Source: Hymenobacter translucens (GTDB lineage: Bacteria > Bacteroidota > Bacteroidia > Cytophagales > Hymenobacteraceae). From it: a stretch of DNA of 64,000 nt. Of this stretch, positions 26,160 through 34,356 are shown in pieces; the first letter of the stretch is position 1, and each line of letters starts with the position of its first letter. The DNA lies in NCBI RefSeq assembly GCF_020685205.1, contig NZ_JAJERB010000005.1:248001-312000 (forward strand). Direction: 5' to 3'. The notes under the pieces were generated by a model. The model had not been told where the DNA came from. It saw only the letters and a program-made list of their open reading frames with translations, and did not search any database. The translations under genes were made by a program, and so were the position numbers.

Positions 26160-26160
26160 C
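26146..26160 (+). repeat. attL, 15-bp core shared with attR
   Basis: CCCAGGAGGGAGCGC spans the 3' end of tRNA-Asn and is repeated exactly at 39964-39978, 13,818 bp away. Confidence 0.85.
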
Positions 26161-26171
26161 TTCATTACCGC

Positions 26172-26198
26172 AATACCCGCCGAAAACCGGCGGGTATT
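26172..26198 (+). terminator. Hairpin after tRNA-Asn inside the island
   Basis: AATACCCGCCG and CGGCGGGTATT around AAAAC, then TCGTGTTTT. It replaces the native terminator that the insertion displaced. Confidence 0.75.
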
Positions 26199-26270
26199 CG
26201 TGTTTTAGGCCCATCTGGCCTTGCTTCGTCCACCAGCCAGACCGATATTGCAGGTTATAGCGGTACCAAA

Positions 26271-26291
26271 ACCGGTACGGAGACCGGTACG
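26271..26291 (+). promoter_or_regulatory. Left pair of ACCGGTACG repeats (likely integrase arm sites)
   Basis: ACCGGTACG at 26271-26279 and 26283-26291, start-to-start 12 bp, same orientation. The right end has the same pair with the same spacing. They lie between attL and the integrase start. Confidence 0.7.
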
Positions 26292-26312
26292 TGTACTGCT
26301 AGTAGTCTGAGG

Positions 26313-27629
26313 ATGAAGAGCCCTACCGTTTACCGACGCAAGATCCGCGTTCACTTCTACCCCATCCATTCCCAAGCCGATCAACAAGGGTGGTGTGCCC
26401 TACGAATAACGGCTCGCTGGCATGGCGAAACCCTTCACCTGCGTACCGGTGAACGGATACTACCCCAAAAATTGGGCAAGAAAGGAGCCTTGGTGCCGCT
26501 TTGGGATGAAGCATCTGACCGCGTTTCAAATCAGCACCCGCAGTACCTTAAGCTGAACGGCCGCTTAAACGAGTGGGAGGAGGACGTGACTTCAGCCTTC
26601 CACGACCTTTGGGATGCAGCACCCTTCGAGAAGGTAACCAAGGAGGCGTTGTACAGCCACCTCTTCCCAGAAGTCGAAACGAAGCCGAACTTGTCGCAGC
26701 AGTCTTGGCGGGAGTTGTTGGAGGAATGGAAAGAGAAGAACCGACACCTAGCCGCTGACTCGCTACGCAAGTACGACCAGATGGCCACCATGATGGAAGC
26801 GTGGCGGCCTGGCCTACGTCCCAGCCAGTTTACCGAGGACGTAGCTAGAGACTACCTAAACCACTTGCTGGACCAAGAGCTTAGCGATGCTGCCATCAAG
26901 GTGCATTTCACCGGCATCCGGAAGTGTTTGGAGCGTCTCGGCCGCCCGACCGATGCTTCGTGGCTGCAGTACTCGGCCAAGAACGCCCCTCAGCTGGACT
27001 TGGAGGCTGAAGAGCTGCGCCGCTTGATTCGTTACCGCCCTACCGCCACCCACTTAGCCGAGGAACGTGACCGATGGCTATTCCAATGCTTCAGCGGCAG
27101 GCGTTATGAAGACTTGGAGAAGTTCGAGCACACGCGCCAGCGTACCACCCTGACACTTGAAGATGGGCGGCAGGTACCGGCTCTGCTCCATGTGCAGGGC
27201 AAGACTGGCCTCGATGCCGCGGTGCCCCTACCCCCTATTGCCGTACGCATTGGCGAACGGTGGAGCTGGCAGTTCCCACGACGACGTGAACAGGAGCGAA
27301 ACGAGTGGATCAAGCAGGTAGCAAAAGAGGCCGGCTTGAACCGGGAATGGGATGACCGCCTTATCAGTGGCGGCAAGGTCAAGCACAACTGGCGTCCAAT
27401 GCATCAGGTGATCAGCAGCCATACGGCTCGTCATACTGCCGCAACATTGCTCAAGCAGGCTTCGCAGAACAACAAGGCTTTGGCGAAGCTGGTGCTGGGG
27501 CATGCGGATGAGGACGTGACTGACCGCTACGCTAAAGACAAGGCCCGCTTGTTAGCTCCAGCGGTCCTGGATGCCTGGGCGACTGTACTAGGTGAATGGT
27601 ATGACAAAGCACCCGTAGACGCAGTTTAG
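26313..27629 (+). CDS. int: Tyrosine recombinase / integrase of the island
   Basis: 438 residues. N-terminal arm-binding region (1-110), SAM-like core-binding domain (about 130-220: SWRELLEEWKEKNRHLAADSL) and catalytic domain with the full set of residues: Arg264 in FSGRRYEDL, His370 and Arg373 in SSHTARHTAATLL, His397 in LVLGHADED and Tyr406 in DRYAK. This arrangement is that of Bacteroidota integrative-element recombinases. It catalyses integration at and excision from tRNA-Asn. ATG 26313 directly follows the ACCGGTACG pair, so integrase binding could repress its own promoter (inference). Confidence 0.93.
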   Translation: MKSPTVYRRKIRVHFYPIHSQADQQGWCALRITARWHGETLHLRTGERILPQKLGKKGALVPLWDEASDRVSNQHPQYLKLNGRLNEWEEDVTSAFHDLWDAAPFEKVTKEALYSHLFPEVETKPNLSQQSWRELLEEWKEKNRHLAADSLRKYDQMATMMEAWRPGLRPSQFTEDVARDYLNHLLDQELSDAAIKVHFTGIRKCLERLGRPTDASWLQYSAKNAPQLDLEAEELRRLIRYRPTATHLAEERDRWLFQCFSGRRYEDLEKFEHTRQRTTLTLEDGRQVPALLHVQGKTGLDAAVPLPPIAVRIGERWSWQFPRRREQERNEWIKQVAKEAGLNREWDDRLISGGKVKHNWRPMHQVISSHTARHTAATLLKQASQNNKALAKLVLGHADEDVTDRYAKDKARLLAPAVLDAWATVLGEWYDKAPVDAV

Positions 27630-27642
27630 AGCTTCATAGAGA

Positions 27643-27698
27643 GCAGAACGCCCAACGGGCCGGTAGAGAAGTTCTAGCCGGCCCGTTGGGCGTTCTGT
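27643..27698. terminator. Bidirectional terminator between int and the excisionase-like gene
   Basis: A perfect 20-bp inverted repeat (27644-27663 and 27678-27697) around a 14-base loop separates the two convergent genes. Confidence 0.75.
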
Positions 27699-27707
27699 GG
27701 GCGTTAA

Positions 27708-28076
27708 TCAAGCTGCTTTCCTGGTAGCCCTTCGTCGCGCAGGTCGTTTGGGAACCAATGGAATAACCTGCTGCAGCGCATCTATCTGGTTACGCCTCTG
27801 CCAGGCAGTAATATCACTTAGCAGAAAGCGCTTCCCTTTGAAGCTATCGTGAGTAACCACGTAAGGCAAGCGCCGTGGATGTCCGGCTTCTAAACGCGTG
27901 TAATCGTGTACTGTTTGTACGTCTACATTCAAGAGATGAGCAACCTGCTCCGCGGTATACTGCGGGTCGGGTTGCGGTTGATTTTTCATGCATTCATCAA
28001 TACTCGCCTGTATAGCGGCTTGTATTTGGGGCATGATGAGTTCGACAGGGACGGAAATGGAGAGTCCGTTGATCAT
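27708..28076 (-). CDS. Excisionase-like helix-turn-helix DNA-binding protein
   Basis: 122 residues. The central part YTAEQVAHLLNVDVQTVHDY is a MerR/excisionase-type winged HTH, followed by the wing LPYVVTHDSFKGKRFLL and SDITAWQRR. The C-terminus is a basic tail (PKRPARRRATRKAA). The N-terminus (residues 1-35) is an amphipathic helix that may mediate oligomerisation. Placement next to int at the island's left end fits a recombination directionality factor or regulator. Alternative: a general HTH_17-type transcription factor. Confidence 0.8.
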   Translation of the reverse strand: MINGLSISVPVELIMPQIQAAIQASIDECMKNQPQPDPQYTAEQVAHLLNVDVQTVHDYTRLEAGHPRRLPYVVTHDSFKGKRFLLSDITAWQRRNQIDALQQVIPLVPKRPARRRATRKAA

Positions 28077-28330
28077 GGCAATAGGAACTTAAAATGATGA
28101 CCCTAAGTGGGCCATCAAAGAGCTTGACTTTGTTAAAGTCCTATTGCCTTCGAGCTGACGATGCCTTAATGGTCATGTCCGCACCGAAAAGTGGATAGCT
28201 ACTACTAGTACTACAAAGCTACTTCCTTTGCGAGTGTATCACAAAGGGGTAGCGTGTAGTTTTCTTTATATACCCAAGCTGCTTACCTGTCAGGCAGGCC
28301 TTGATTTAAGCGGTACGCATCCTTTATAAT
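28077..28330. other. Intergenic region inside the island
   Basis: AT-richer spacer between the HTH gene and the hsdM remnant. No gene or structured RNA recognised. Confidence 0.4.
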
Positions 28331-28506
28331 CTACTCGGCTTTCAACTCCTCGGCAATTCTACTGAACTGGCCTAGGACGTCATGGGCAGGTATTGAGGCT
28401 CTATCTTCCGGGCTTTCGTCCTTAAGCCAGAAGTTGTCGAGGCTCGCCTTTTTGCGAACCAGCAGCTCGGTGTAGGTGAAGGCCTTGAACCGCTTGGCTT
28501 TGACCT
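28331..28506 (-). pseudogene. Remnant of a second hsdM (C-terminal tail only)
   Basis: On the minus strand this encodes KRFKAFTYTELLVRKKASLD, NFWLKDESPEDRASIPAHDV, LGQFSRIAEELKAE and a stop. It aligns with the C-terminus of the intact HsdM (RFKSFTYDELLARDKVNLD, IFWLKDETLEDSASLPAPDV, FSSIAEELGVEE) but lacks about ten residues before FSRIAEEL. Upstream, the frame is closed by stop codons. The divergence shows it comes from a different hsdM allele, not a recent copy, so an older RM system was lost here. Confidence 0.8.
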
Positions 28507-28577
28507 GCCAAACATCTTACTAAGTGTAGGGTACGCGGGTCAAAGCGGCTTTAACACTCTTAATCCTAGCTCTGAGC

Positions 28578-29642
28578 CTATTTTTGCTTTCGTGCCGCTG
28601 AGGAGCGAAAAGGGGAAATAGGCAACGCCTCCTGACGATACTCTTCGAGCGAGCGTTCCGGCCTTACCGATGATACAACAACGAAATTGGCCAAGGTCCA
28701 ATCTTTTTTTGGAGTGGCTGTATTTAGAAAGAAGGTGGTGTTAACGTAATGGACTAGGCTGTCGATGCTATGAGCAGTTATCGGATTCAGTATGTCCAAT
28801 ACGGTTGGATCCGTTGGCTCGTCTGGAAGTTGGTACGTAATGGATTGTAATCGACAGCAGCAGTTTGCGGTCTGAAACAAGCTACCGTTAGTATGCTTAT
28901 GTGCAAGTAATGGTTCATCCAAAACCATTCTTAAGGTATAGTCTGCGCTAGGCAAATCAACTGCAGAGTGGTTGCCTCGACGGTAGGACAAAATGAACGT
29001 TAATTGTGTGCCGGCTGGCACGATCTCATAACAGCTTCTGCCAGGCTTGGCAATAAGTATTGCCCGTTCCTCAATGTGTCGTATTAAGTCGGCATGCCCA
29101 TAATCACGACTCATAGGTTCGAGCGTTGTAGCGGTTTTGTGGCGATGGCAATTGCTGCATAAGATTTGATAAGTTTCCCGGTCATGCTTACGGCCATGAA
29201 TGTGGTCGATATCCAACGTAAAAACATTTGGCATACTGCAGTTTTCGCAACAGAAGCGCGCCTTTTGCATCTGACGTAGGGCTGCTTCACCATACAAGTA
29301 GCGCCCACCATTGTTAGTACGATTTTTCAGCTTTCGGAACATATACATCTCCGCTGTATCCAAGTAGATGGCTAGAATTTTCAGCTCACTCTCCCGAATC
29401 TCACGGTTCCCGTCTAGAGGCGAATTTTTATTGCCTTTAGGGAGATACATAAAAAAGAGAGCTTTTCGTACGATGTCACCAACCTGCTTGGCAGTCATTC
29501 CATGCGCTGCATTAATAGGCATAACTGCCACTCGCTCTTCAATAAGCTCGCTATCGTCCCAATATTGTTGTGGCATGACGCACTGTGGATCAGATAACTG
29601 AAAGCTGCTAAACCGCAACTCTTGTGCGTATTCATCAATCAT
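28578..29642 (-). CDS. HNH endonuclease domain protein
   Basis: 354 residues. Residues 130-170 form an HNH domain: CENC (132-135), LDIDHIHGRKHDR (His147 catalytic) and LCSNCHRHKT (Cys162, Cys165, His166), i.e. a zinc-stabilised beta-beta-alpha metal nuclease. The N-terminal 125 residues are helical and the C-terminal 180 are beta-rich without known motifs. GC content is visibly lower than in the core genome. It lies downstream of the RM terminator on the same strand, so it is a separate unit, perhaps a stand-alone restriction or other defence nuclease; this is inference. Confidence 0.8.
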   Translation of the reverse strand: MIDEYAQELRFSSFQLSDPQCVMPQQYWDDSELIEERVAVMPINAAHGMTAKQVGDIVRKALFFMYLPKGNKNSPLDGNREIRESELKILAIYLDTAEMYMFRKLKNRTNNGGRYLYGEAALRQMQKARFCCENCSMPNVFTLDIDHIHGRKHDRETYQILCSNCHRHKTATTLEPMSRDYGHADLIRHIEERAILIAKPGRSCYEIVPAGTQLTFILSYRRGNHSAVDLPSADYTLRMVLDEPLLAHKHTNGSLFQTANCCCRLQSITYQLPDEPTDPTVLDILNPITAHSIDSLVHYVNTTFFLNTATPKKDWTLANFVVVSSVRPERSLEEYRQEALPISPFRSSAARKQK

Positions 29643-29697
29643 CGTCTAAAGGTCAAACAGTAAGTGTGCGGACTAAGTAGTTTAAATTCTAACGAAA

Positions 29698-29736
29698 GGG
29701 CACCCAGTTAGCTGGTCACCAGCCATCTGGGTGCCC
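29698..29736 (-). terminator. Terminator of the type I RM operon
   Basis: GGGCACCCAG pairs with CTGGGTGCCC around a loop that itself contains a GCTGGT/ACCAGC stem; minus strand continues TTTCG. Lies 18 bases past the hsdM stop. Confidence 0.65.
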
Positions 29737-29753
29737 ATCACCACTTATTTAGG

Positions 29754-31217
29754 TTATTCTTCCACTCCCAGTTCCTCGGCAATGCTGCTGAATTGAGCCA
29801 GGGCAGCTTGCAGGTTCTCCAGGATCTCCTGAGCCAGGACGTCAGGAGCAGGTAGTGAAGCACTATCTTCCAGGGTCTCGTCCTTGAGCCAGAAGATGTC
29901 GAGGTTCACCTTGTCGCGGGCTAGCAGCTCATCATAGGTGAAAGACTTGAATCGCTCAGTTTCCTGACGCCTGCCGATGTCGCCGGGCTTACCATAGCAC
30001 TGCACGAAGTCATCGAGGTGGGTGCGGCTGAGCGGGTTGGTCTTGAGGGTGAAGTGCTGGTTGGTGCGCAGGTCATACACCCACAACTTGCTGGTACGAG
30101 CCGTTTCGCCACCGGTCTTCTTGGTAAAGAACAACACGTTGGCCTTTACCCCCTGGGCGTAGAAGATACCGGTGGGTAAACGCAGCAGGGTGTGCACGTC
30201 GCAATCCTTAAGCAGCTTGCGGCGGATGGTTTCGCCAGCACCGCCCTCGAAGAGCACGTTGTCGGGTAGCACCACGGCCCCGGTACCATTTACCTTGAGG
30301 ATGGTGTAGATGTGCTGAAGGAAGTTGAGCTGCTTGTTGCTCGTGGTAGCGACGAAGTCGGTACGCTCGTAGCTGAGCGAGTCCTTGGAGGTCTGGCCTT
30401 CCTCGTTCATCACCGTAATGCTGCTCTTCTTGCCGAAGGGCGGGTTGGCCAAAATGATGTCGAACCGCTCGCCGGAGTCGGAAGCCAGGGAGTCCTGGTT
30501 GCGGACGGGGCTTTCGAGACCGCCCACGCCGTGCAGATAAAGGTTCATGGCGGCCAGGCGTACAACGGAGTCCACGATGTCGAACCCATAGAAGGTGCCG
30601 TGGCGCAGGGCGCGCTTCTGGTCCCTATCCATTTCGCCCTCGTAGTGGTGCACGAGATAGTCGCGGGCCACGAGCAGGAAGCCGGCCGTGCCGCAGGCAG
30701 GGTCGCAGATGGTCTGCCCGGGGCGGGGCGCAACCACATCCACCATAGCCTGAATGAGAGGGCGGGGAGTGAAATATTGGCCCGCGCCGCCTTTCACGTC
30801 CTCGGCGTTTTTCTGCAGCAGGCCCTCGTAAATCTCGCCCTTCACGTCGAATGACATCCCCGACCAGTTTTCCTTGTCGATAAGGGCAATAAGGTGACGC
30901 AGACGGGCGGGGTTCTGAATCTTGTTCTGGGCCTTCTTGAAGATGACGCCCAGCATACCTGGCTCCTTGCCCAGGTCGGTGAGCAGGTGGCGGTACTGCA
31001 CCTCCAGCGCGTCGCCTTCGAGGTGGCGCAGAGAAGCCCAGTCCTTATCGGCTGGTACGGTGGGGGCGTTGGCGGACCCGGCCTGCTCGTCAGCCATCTT
31101 GAGGAAGAGCAGGAAGGTAATTTGCTCGACGTAGTCGCCGTAGCCCACTCCATCGTCGCGCAGCACGGTAGCGTAGTTCCAGACGCGCTGGACGAGTTGG
31201 GAAGCTTGTATGTTCAT
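29754..31217 (-). CDS. hsdM: Type I restriction-modification system, DNA methyltransferase subunit M
   Basis: 487 residues. N-terminal HsdM helical domain, then the N6-adenine methyltransferase core: GQYFTPRPLIQAMV (146-160), SAM-binding DPACGTAGFLL (172-182) and catalytic NPPF (258-261 in ILANPPFGKK). With HsdS it methylates host DNA at the recognition site; with HsdR it restricts. It is the last gene of the RM operon, 9 bases downstream of the PD-(D/E)xK gene. A divergent remnant of another hsdM tail lies 1.2 kb further on. Confidence 0.96.
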   Translation of the reverse strand: MNIQASQLVQRVWNYATVLRDDGVGYGDYVEQITFLLFLKMADEQAGSANAPTVPADKDWASLRHLEGDALEVQYRHLLTDLGKEPGMLGVIFKKAQNKIQNPARLRHLIALIDKENWSGMSFDVKGEIYEGLLQKNAEDVKGGAGQYFTPRPLIQAMVDVVAPRPGQTICDPACGTAGFLLVARDYLVHHYEGEMDRDQKRALRHGTFYGFDIVDSVVRLAAMNLYLHGVGGLESPVRNQDSLASDSGERFDIILANPPFGKKSSITVMNEEGQTSKDSLSYERTDFVATTSNKQLNFLQHIYTILKVNGTGAVVLPDNVLFEGGAGETIRRKLLKDCDVHTLLRLPTGIFYAQGVKANVLFFTKKTGGETARTSKLWVYDLRTNQHFTLKTNPLSRTHLDDFVQCYGKPGDIGRRQETERFKSFTYDELLARDKVNLDIFWLKDETLEDSASLPAPDVLAQEILENLQAALAQFSSIAEELGVEE

Positions 31218-31226
31218 GAGAAGAGT

Positions 31227-32231
31227 TTATTTCAGCTTGGACCAGGACTGCTGACGGAGTGTTTCCGCTAAGTCCTCAATGGAAGTTGCTCCCAAGTGGC
31301 GAACCGAGAAGTATTCCCTACTGCTGCGCATGCCGCCATGGGTGTCTTTGTAAAAGTGCGTGTCGGCTAGCGGTCCGAGTACAAATACGCGGGCGTCCCA
31401 ATCAGTGTCACCAGGGTAAGCATCAGTGAAACGTTGACGAGCTTCTTCGATCAGGGTATCCTTATCGGTGCCGTCGTTAATCCACAATACTTTAGTTGAG
31501 TCGTCGGCATATAGATCAACAACGCCCCGGATTACCCCGATGTGGCGCACAGCTTTGTCGCGATACATACCAAGGTATTCGCAGCGGCTATGGCTGTAGG
31601 CGCCGCCCGTGGCCGGGCATATATAGACCTGTGCCTGTACCAACCGGCCAGCAAACTGGGAGCAGTTCGACACGTCGAGCCAGCCGCGCCAGTGCGGCAG
31701 CAGGCCCATCTCGTTGAAGTACTGTTCCAAGTCATCAACCATGGCGCTTAGCGTGGGCGTCAGGCTGGACTGGCGTACAGCATTTAGGAAGGTTTCGAAG
31801 GAAGCGACTGCAAACTGGATCTGGTTGCCGAAATCAGTGTCACACTGCTGACGAAAGGCGTCAAACTGCGCCTTGGGGTCTTCCTCGAACCGACCTAAGG
31901 CCAGCATGACGCGGGTGCCGCTCTGCTGTTGCAGGGCCTGCATGTGGCGTTTGAGCTGGTCAAAATCGAAGTTAGCGTGGTGCTTAGTTTCGATGTAGAT
32001 AGTAAAGCCCGACTGATGGATTACCCCATCGGGGACGGAATTGCCTTGTACCTCTTGCTGGCGAAACTGTACGCCCACTGGCAGCACGGCCCCGTCGCAT
32101 AAGATGCTCAGAGCTTCAGCCAGCAGCTTGGGGTGCTCTTCGTAGAGCATGCGGAGTACCAGCTGGCAGTAATTCGTTGTGCGGTTCTCAGGCTGACTGT
32201 ATCCGGAGAACAAGCTGATTTCTTTTCCCAT
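31227..32231 (-). CDS. PD-(D/E)xK nuclease-like protein embedded in the RM operon
   Basis: 334 residues. The N-terminal domain (1-150) has the restriction-endonuclease-fold signature: ENRTTNYCQLVLRML, then VPDGVIHQSGFTIYIETKHH, giving Asp68, Glu81 and Lys83 as likely metal ligands, and QLKRHMQAL. The C-terminal domain (about 185-334: VSNCSQFAGRLVQAQVYICP, RVFVLGPLADTHFYK, SIEDLAETLRQQSW) is shared with the neighbouring 170-residue protein. Sits between that gene and hsdM with short spacers, so it is part of the operon. Possible roles: accessory nuclease, Mrr-like modified-DNA nuclease, or regulator of restriction. Not a standard Hsd subunit. Confidence 0.75.
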   Translation of the reverse strand: MGKEISLFSGYSQPENRTTNYCQLVLRMLYEEHPKLLAEALSILCDGAVLPVGVQFRQQEVQGNSVPDGVIHQSGFTIYIETKHHANFDFDQLKRHMQALQQQSGTRVMLALGRFEEDPKAQFDAFRQQCDTDFGNQIQFAVASFETFLNAVRQSSLTPTLSAMVDDLEQYFNEMGLLPHWRGWLDVSNCSQFAGRLVQAQVYICPATGGAYSHSRCEYLGMYRDKAVRHIGVIRGVVDLYADDSTKVLWINDGTDKDTLIEEARQRFTDAYPGDTDWDARVFVLGPLADTHFYKDTHGGMRSSREYFSVRHLGATSIEDLAETLRQQSWSKLK

Positions 32232-32273
32232 TGAGGTAGAGGTGTTAGATAAGCAAGAGGTAATAGAAGAGCT

Positions 32274-32786
32274 TTAAAGGATGTTGGCCTGCACTTCCTC
32301 ACAGGTCAACACGGCTTCCCAGTGCAAGCCCATCAGCTTGTCGGCCAAGTCTTCGGCGGACCGGGGCTGCAGACTCCCGACATCGAAATACAGCTTGCGG
32401 TGTAGCATGCCGCCGACAGTAGGCTTGTAGAACAAGGTGGGGTAGAGAGGGCCCAGGACAAACACCTTTTGCTTGACCTTCACCTTCGGGAACATCTTTT
32501 CCAGCCGCTCCCGAGCCTGGGCTTCCAGTGCCTGGTTGGTAAGGCCATTGGCTCGCTCGTTGTTGCAATGCACGTAGGCGAAGCCGCTTTGGGGATCTAT
32601 GTTCACGATGCCGTGGAGCCGCGCTACGGCCCGGGCGGCCCCTTTCCAATACAGGGCGAAATACTCGTGATTAAGAAACGAGCTGTTGCCGCTGCCCGAG
32701 GGACACGCATACGCCAGGGCATTGACCTGACGGGCATGGAAGATGCTGCAGTTAGCCACCGTAAGGCGGTTTGGAAGAAAGTGCAT
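32274..32786 (-). CDS. Stand-alone copy of the nuclease protein's C-terminal domain
   Basis: 170 residues that I cannot assign to a named family. It aligns end to end with residues 185-334 of the following gene: TVANCSIFHARQVNALAYAC against DVSNCSQFAGRLVQAQVYIC, then KVFVLGPLYPTLFYKPTVGG against RVFVLGPLADTHFYKDTHGG, and RSAEDLADKLMGLHW against TSIEDLAETLRQQSW. It lacks the nuclease part. Starts 11 bases past the hsdS stop. Could be a partner or inhibitor of the nuclease through the shared domain, which is inference. Confidence 0.65.
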   Translation of the reverse strand: MHFLPNRLTVANCSIFHARQVNALAYACPSGSGNSSFLNHEYFALYWKGAARAVARLHGIVNIDPQSGFAYVHCNNERANGLTNQALEAQARERLEKMFPKVKVKQKVFVLGPLYPTLFYKPTVGGMLHRKLYFDVGSLQPRSAEDLADKLMGLHWEAVLTCEEVQANIL

Positions 32787-32797
32787 GCGCGGGCGGG

Positions 32798-34339
32798 CTA
32801 CAGCTCCATGGATAGCTGCTCATCGGCAGTCTTGGCCTTGCGCCCGCGCTTGCCCTTGGCTGGGGCAGCGGCTGTCTCCGCTTGCAAGCGGGCCAGCAAC
32901 TCGGCGGCAGGCTCATCGGTAGCATCCTGGGGCACGAGCCGGCCGGTAAAGGCGCGGTGCATGATGCTCTGGCGCAGCCGCTCGGCGCGGGTCAGCTCGG
33001 CTTTTAGCGTGAGTTCAAGATTGTCGAGGACGGAAAGGCGACGTTCTGCTTCAGCTACTATTTCTGCCTGCTCAGCAAGTGATGGGACTGGTAAAGGCAT
33101 TATTGCCATTGCTTGAGTATTGAAGTGGATAAGAGCCACCCCTACCTTCTGGGCATTTACTCTCCCTTTAGCAACAGAATTCATGTAGTAGGCACAAAAC
33201 TCAGGCAGTATACGAGGCTGCTTAACAATAACTAAGTCAGAGCAATTCGCAATTGGTAGCGTATCGGGAATGACGCATGTAGTTCCAACACTACCAGAGC
33301 GTACTACAGCTAAGTCCCCTGGGGCTAAGGTTGATTTGCTTATTAAGTCATGAAACTTCTGAGAGACGTACTTTAAGCCATCAGAGCTATATCTATTCTC
33401 ACGAACGTTTTGAGAGCGAAGGAAAGGAATGCCTTCTTCGATGTATTCATTTTTCATTGAGCCAACGAAGCCTACGGTGACCCGGTCACTTATTTCCTCA
33501 AATGTTGTCCACGCCCACCCCTCTGGCAACTCCGGCAGCTCGGACGTATCAGGCGCGGCGGGCTGCTCGTACTTCTGCTTCCAGGCGTCATTGAGCGGAA
33601 GCTGACCGCCGCGCTTGGCCAGTTGGACGGCTTCCCATCGTGCCCGGCGCTCCTCGCGGATGCGCTCCAACAAGGCCGCGCCCGATTCGGTGGGCTCAGG
33701 GTGGGCGGCGCGCCAGGCGCGGGTCAGCTCGCCCGTCACGGCCGCGTGCAGCACCGATTGGCGGTAGCGTTTCAGCTGGGCCTGGGTCTGACGAAGGGTA
33801 GCCACGCCTGCATCCAGGCGGCTGAACAACTCCTCCAGTTTCGCCACGATGCGGCGCTGCTCGGTTAAAGGTGCTAGAGGGAAAGGCAACCGACTAAAGT
33901 TCTTCCCCGACAACTCAAGAAAAGTAGTCCCACTTGCATAGCTTTCAGCCAGCCGCTTACTTGCCTTTAAATAATAGTATACATACTCGGAATTTACTAA
34001 CTCAGCAGTAGGCGTAATATTCTTAAAGCCTTGGTTGGTGCTTATATCATTTGCTGCTATAACCACATAGCCAACAGGAGCACGGGACGAAAACAACACA
34101 CTTCCGGCTGGAATGATTGTAGCGGAACAGCTATTCACGCCCTTTGTACTCAACGACCTAGCACCCTCAGAAATATACTTTTCAGTATAGCCAGATAGGT
34201 CAGCAGGCGTCACCCAAGCTATGTCAGTACCAAAGTTGTTTGGGTCAGTACTTTGGGGTGTGCCACCTGACGTCACTCTTCCAATATCTTCTATTGTGGT
34301 CCAAGCCCACGAATCCGGCAACTCTTGATTTTCCTGCAT
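32798..34339 (-). CDS. hsdS: Type I restriction-modification system, specificity subunit S
   Basis: 513 residues with two target-recognition domains (about 10-165 and 285-440), each followed by a long conserved helix (TEQRRIVAKLEELFSRLDAG and SLAEQAEIVAEAERRLSVLD), the standard HsdS plan for a bipartite recognition site. The TRDs start with the typical LPDSWAWTTIEDIGRVTSGG and LPEGWAWTTFEEISDRV. DNA of the two TRDs is clearly more AT-rich than the conserved parts, as expected for exchanged specificity cassettes. C-terminal basic tail GKRGRKAK. Lies 17 bases downstream of hsdR. Confidence 0.95.
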   Translation of the reverse strand: MQENQELPDSWAWTTIEDIGRVTSGGTPQSTDPNNFGTDIAWVTPADLSGYTEKYISEGARSLSTKGVNSCSATIIPAGSVLFSSRAPVGYVVIAANDISTNQGFKNITPTAELVNSEYVYYYLKASKRLAESYASGTTFLELSGKNFSRLPFPLAPLTEQRRIVAKLEELFSRLDAGVATLRQTQAQLKRYRQSVLHAAVTGELTRAWRAAHPEPTESGAALLERIREERRARWEAVQLAKRGGQLPLNDAWKQKYEQPAAPDTSELPELPEGWAWTTFEEISDRVTVGFVGSMKNEYIEEGIPFLRSQNVRENRYSSDGLKYVSQKFHDLISKSTLAPGDLAVVRSGSVGTTCVIPDTLPIANCSDLVIVKQPRILPEFCAYYMNSVAKGRVNAQKVGVALIHFNTQAMAIMPLPVPSLAEQAEIVAEAERRLSVLDNLELTLKAELTRAERLRQSIMHRAFTGRLVPQDATDEPAAELLARLQAETAAAPAKGKRGRKAKTADEQLSMEL

Positions 34340-34356
34340 TCTATTGATTCAGCCGC

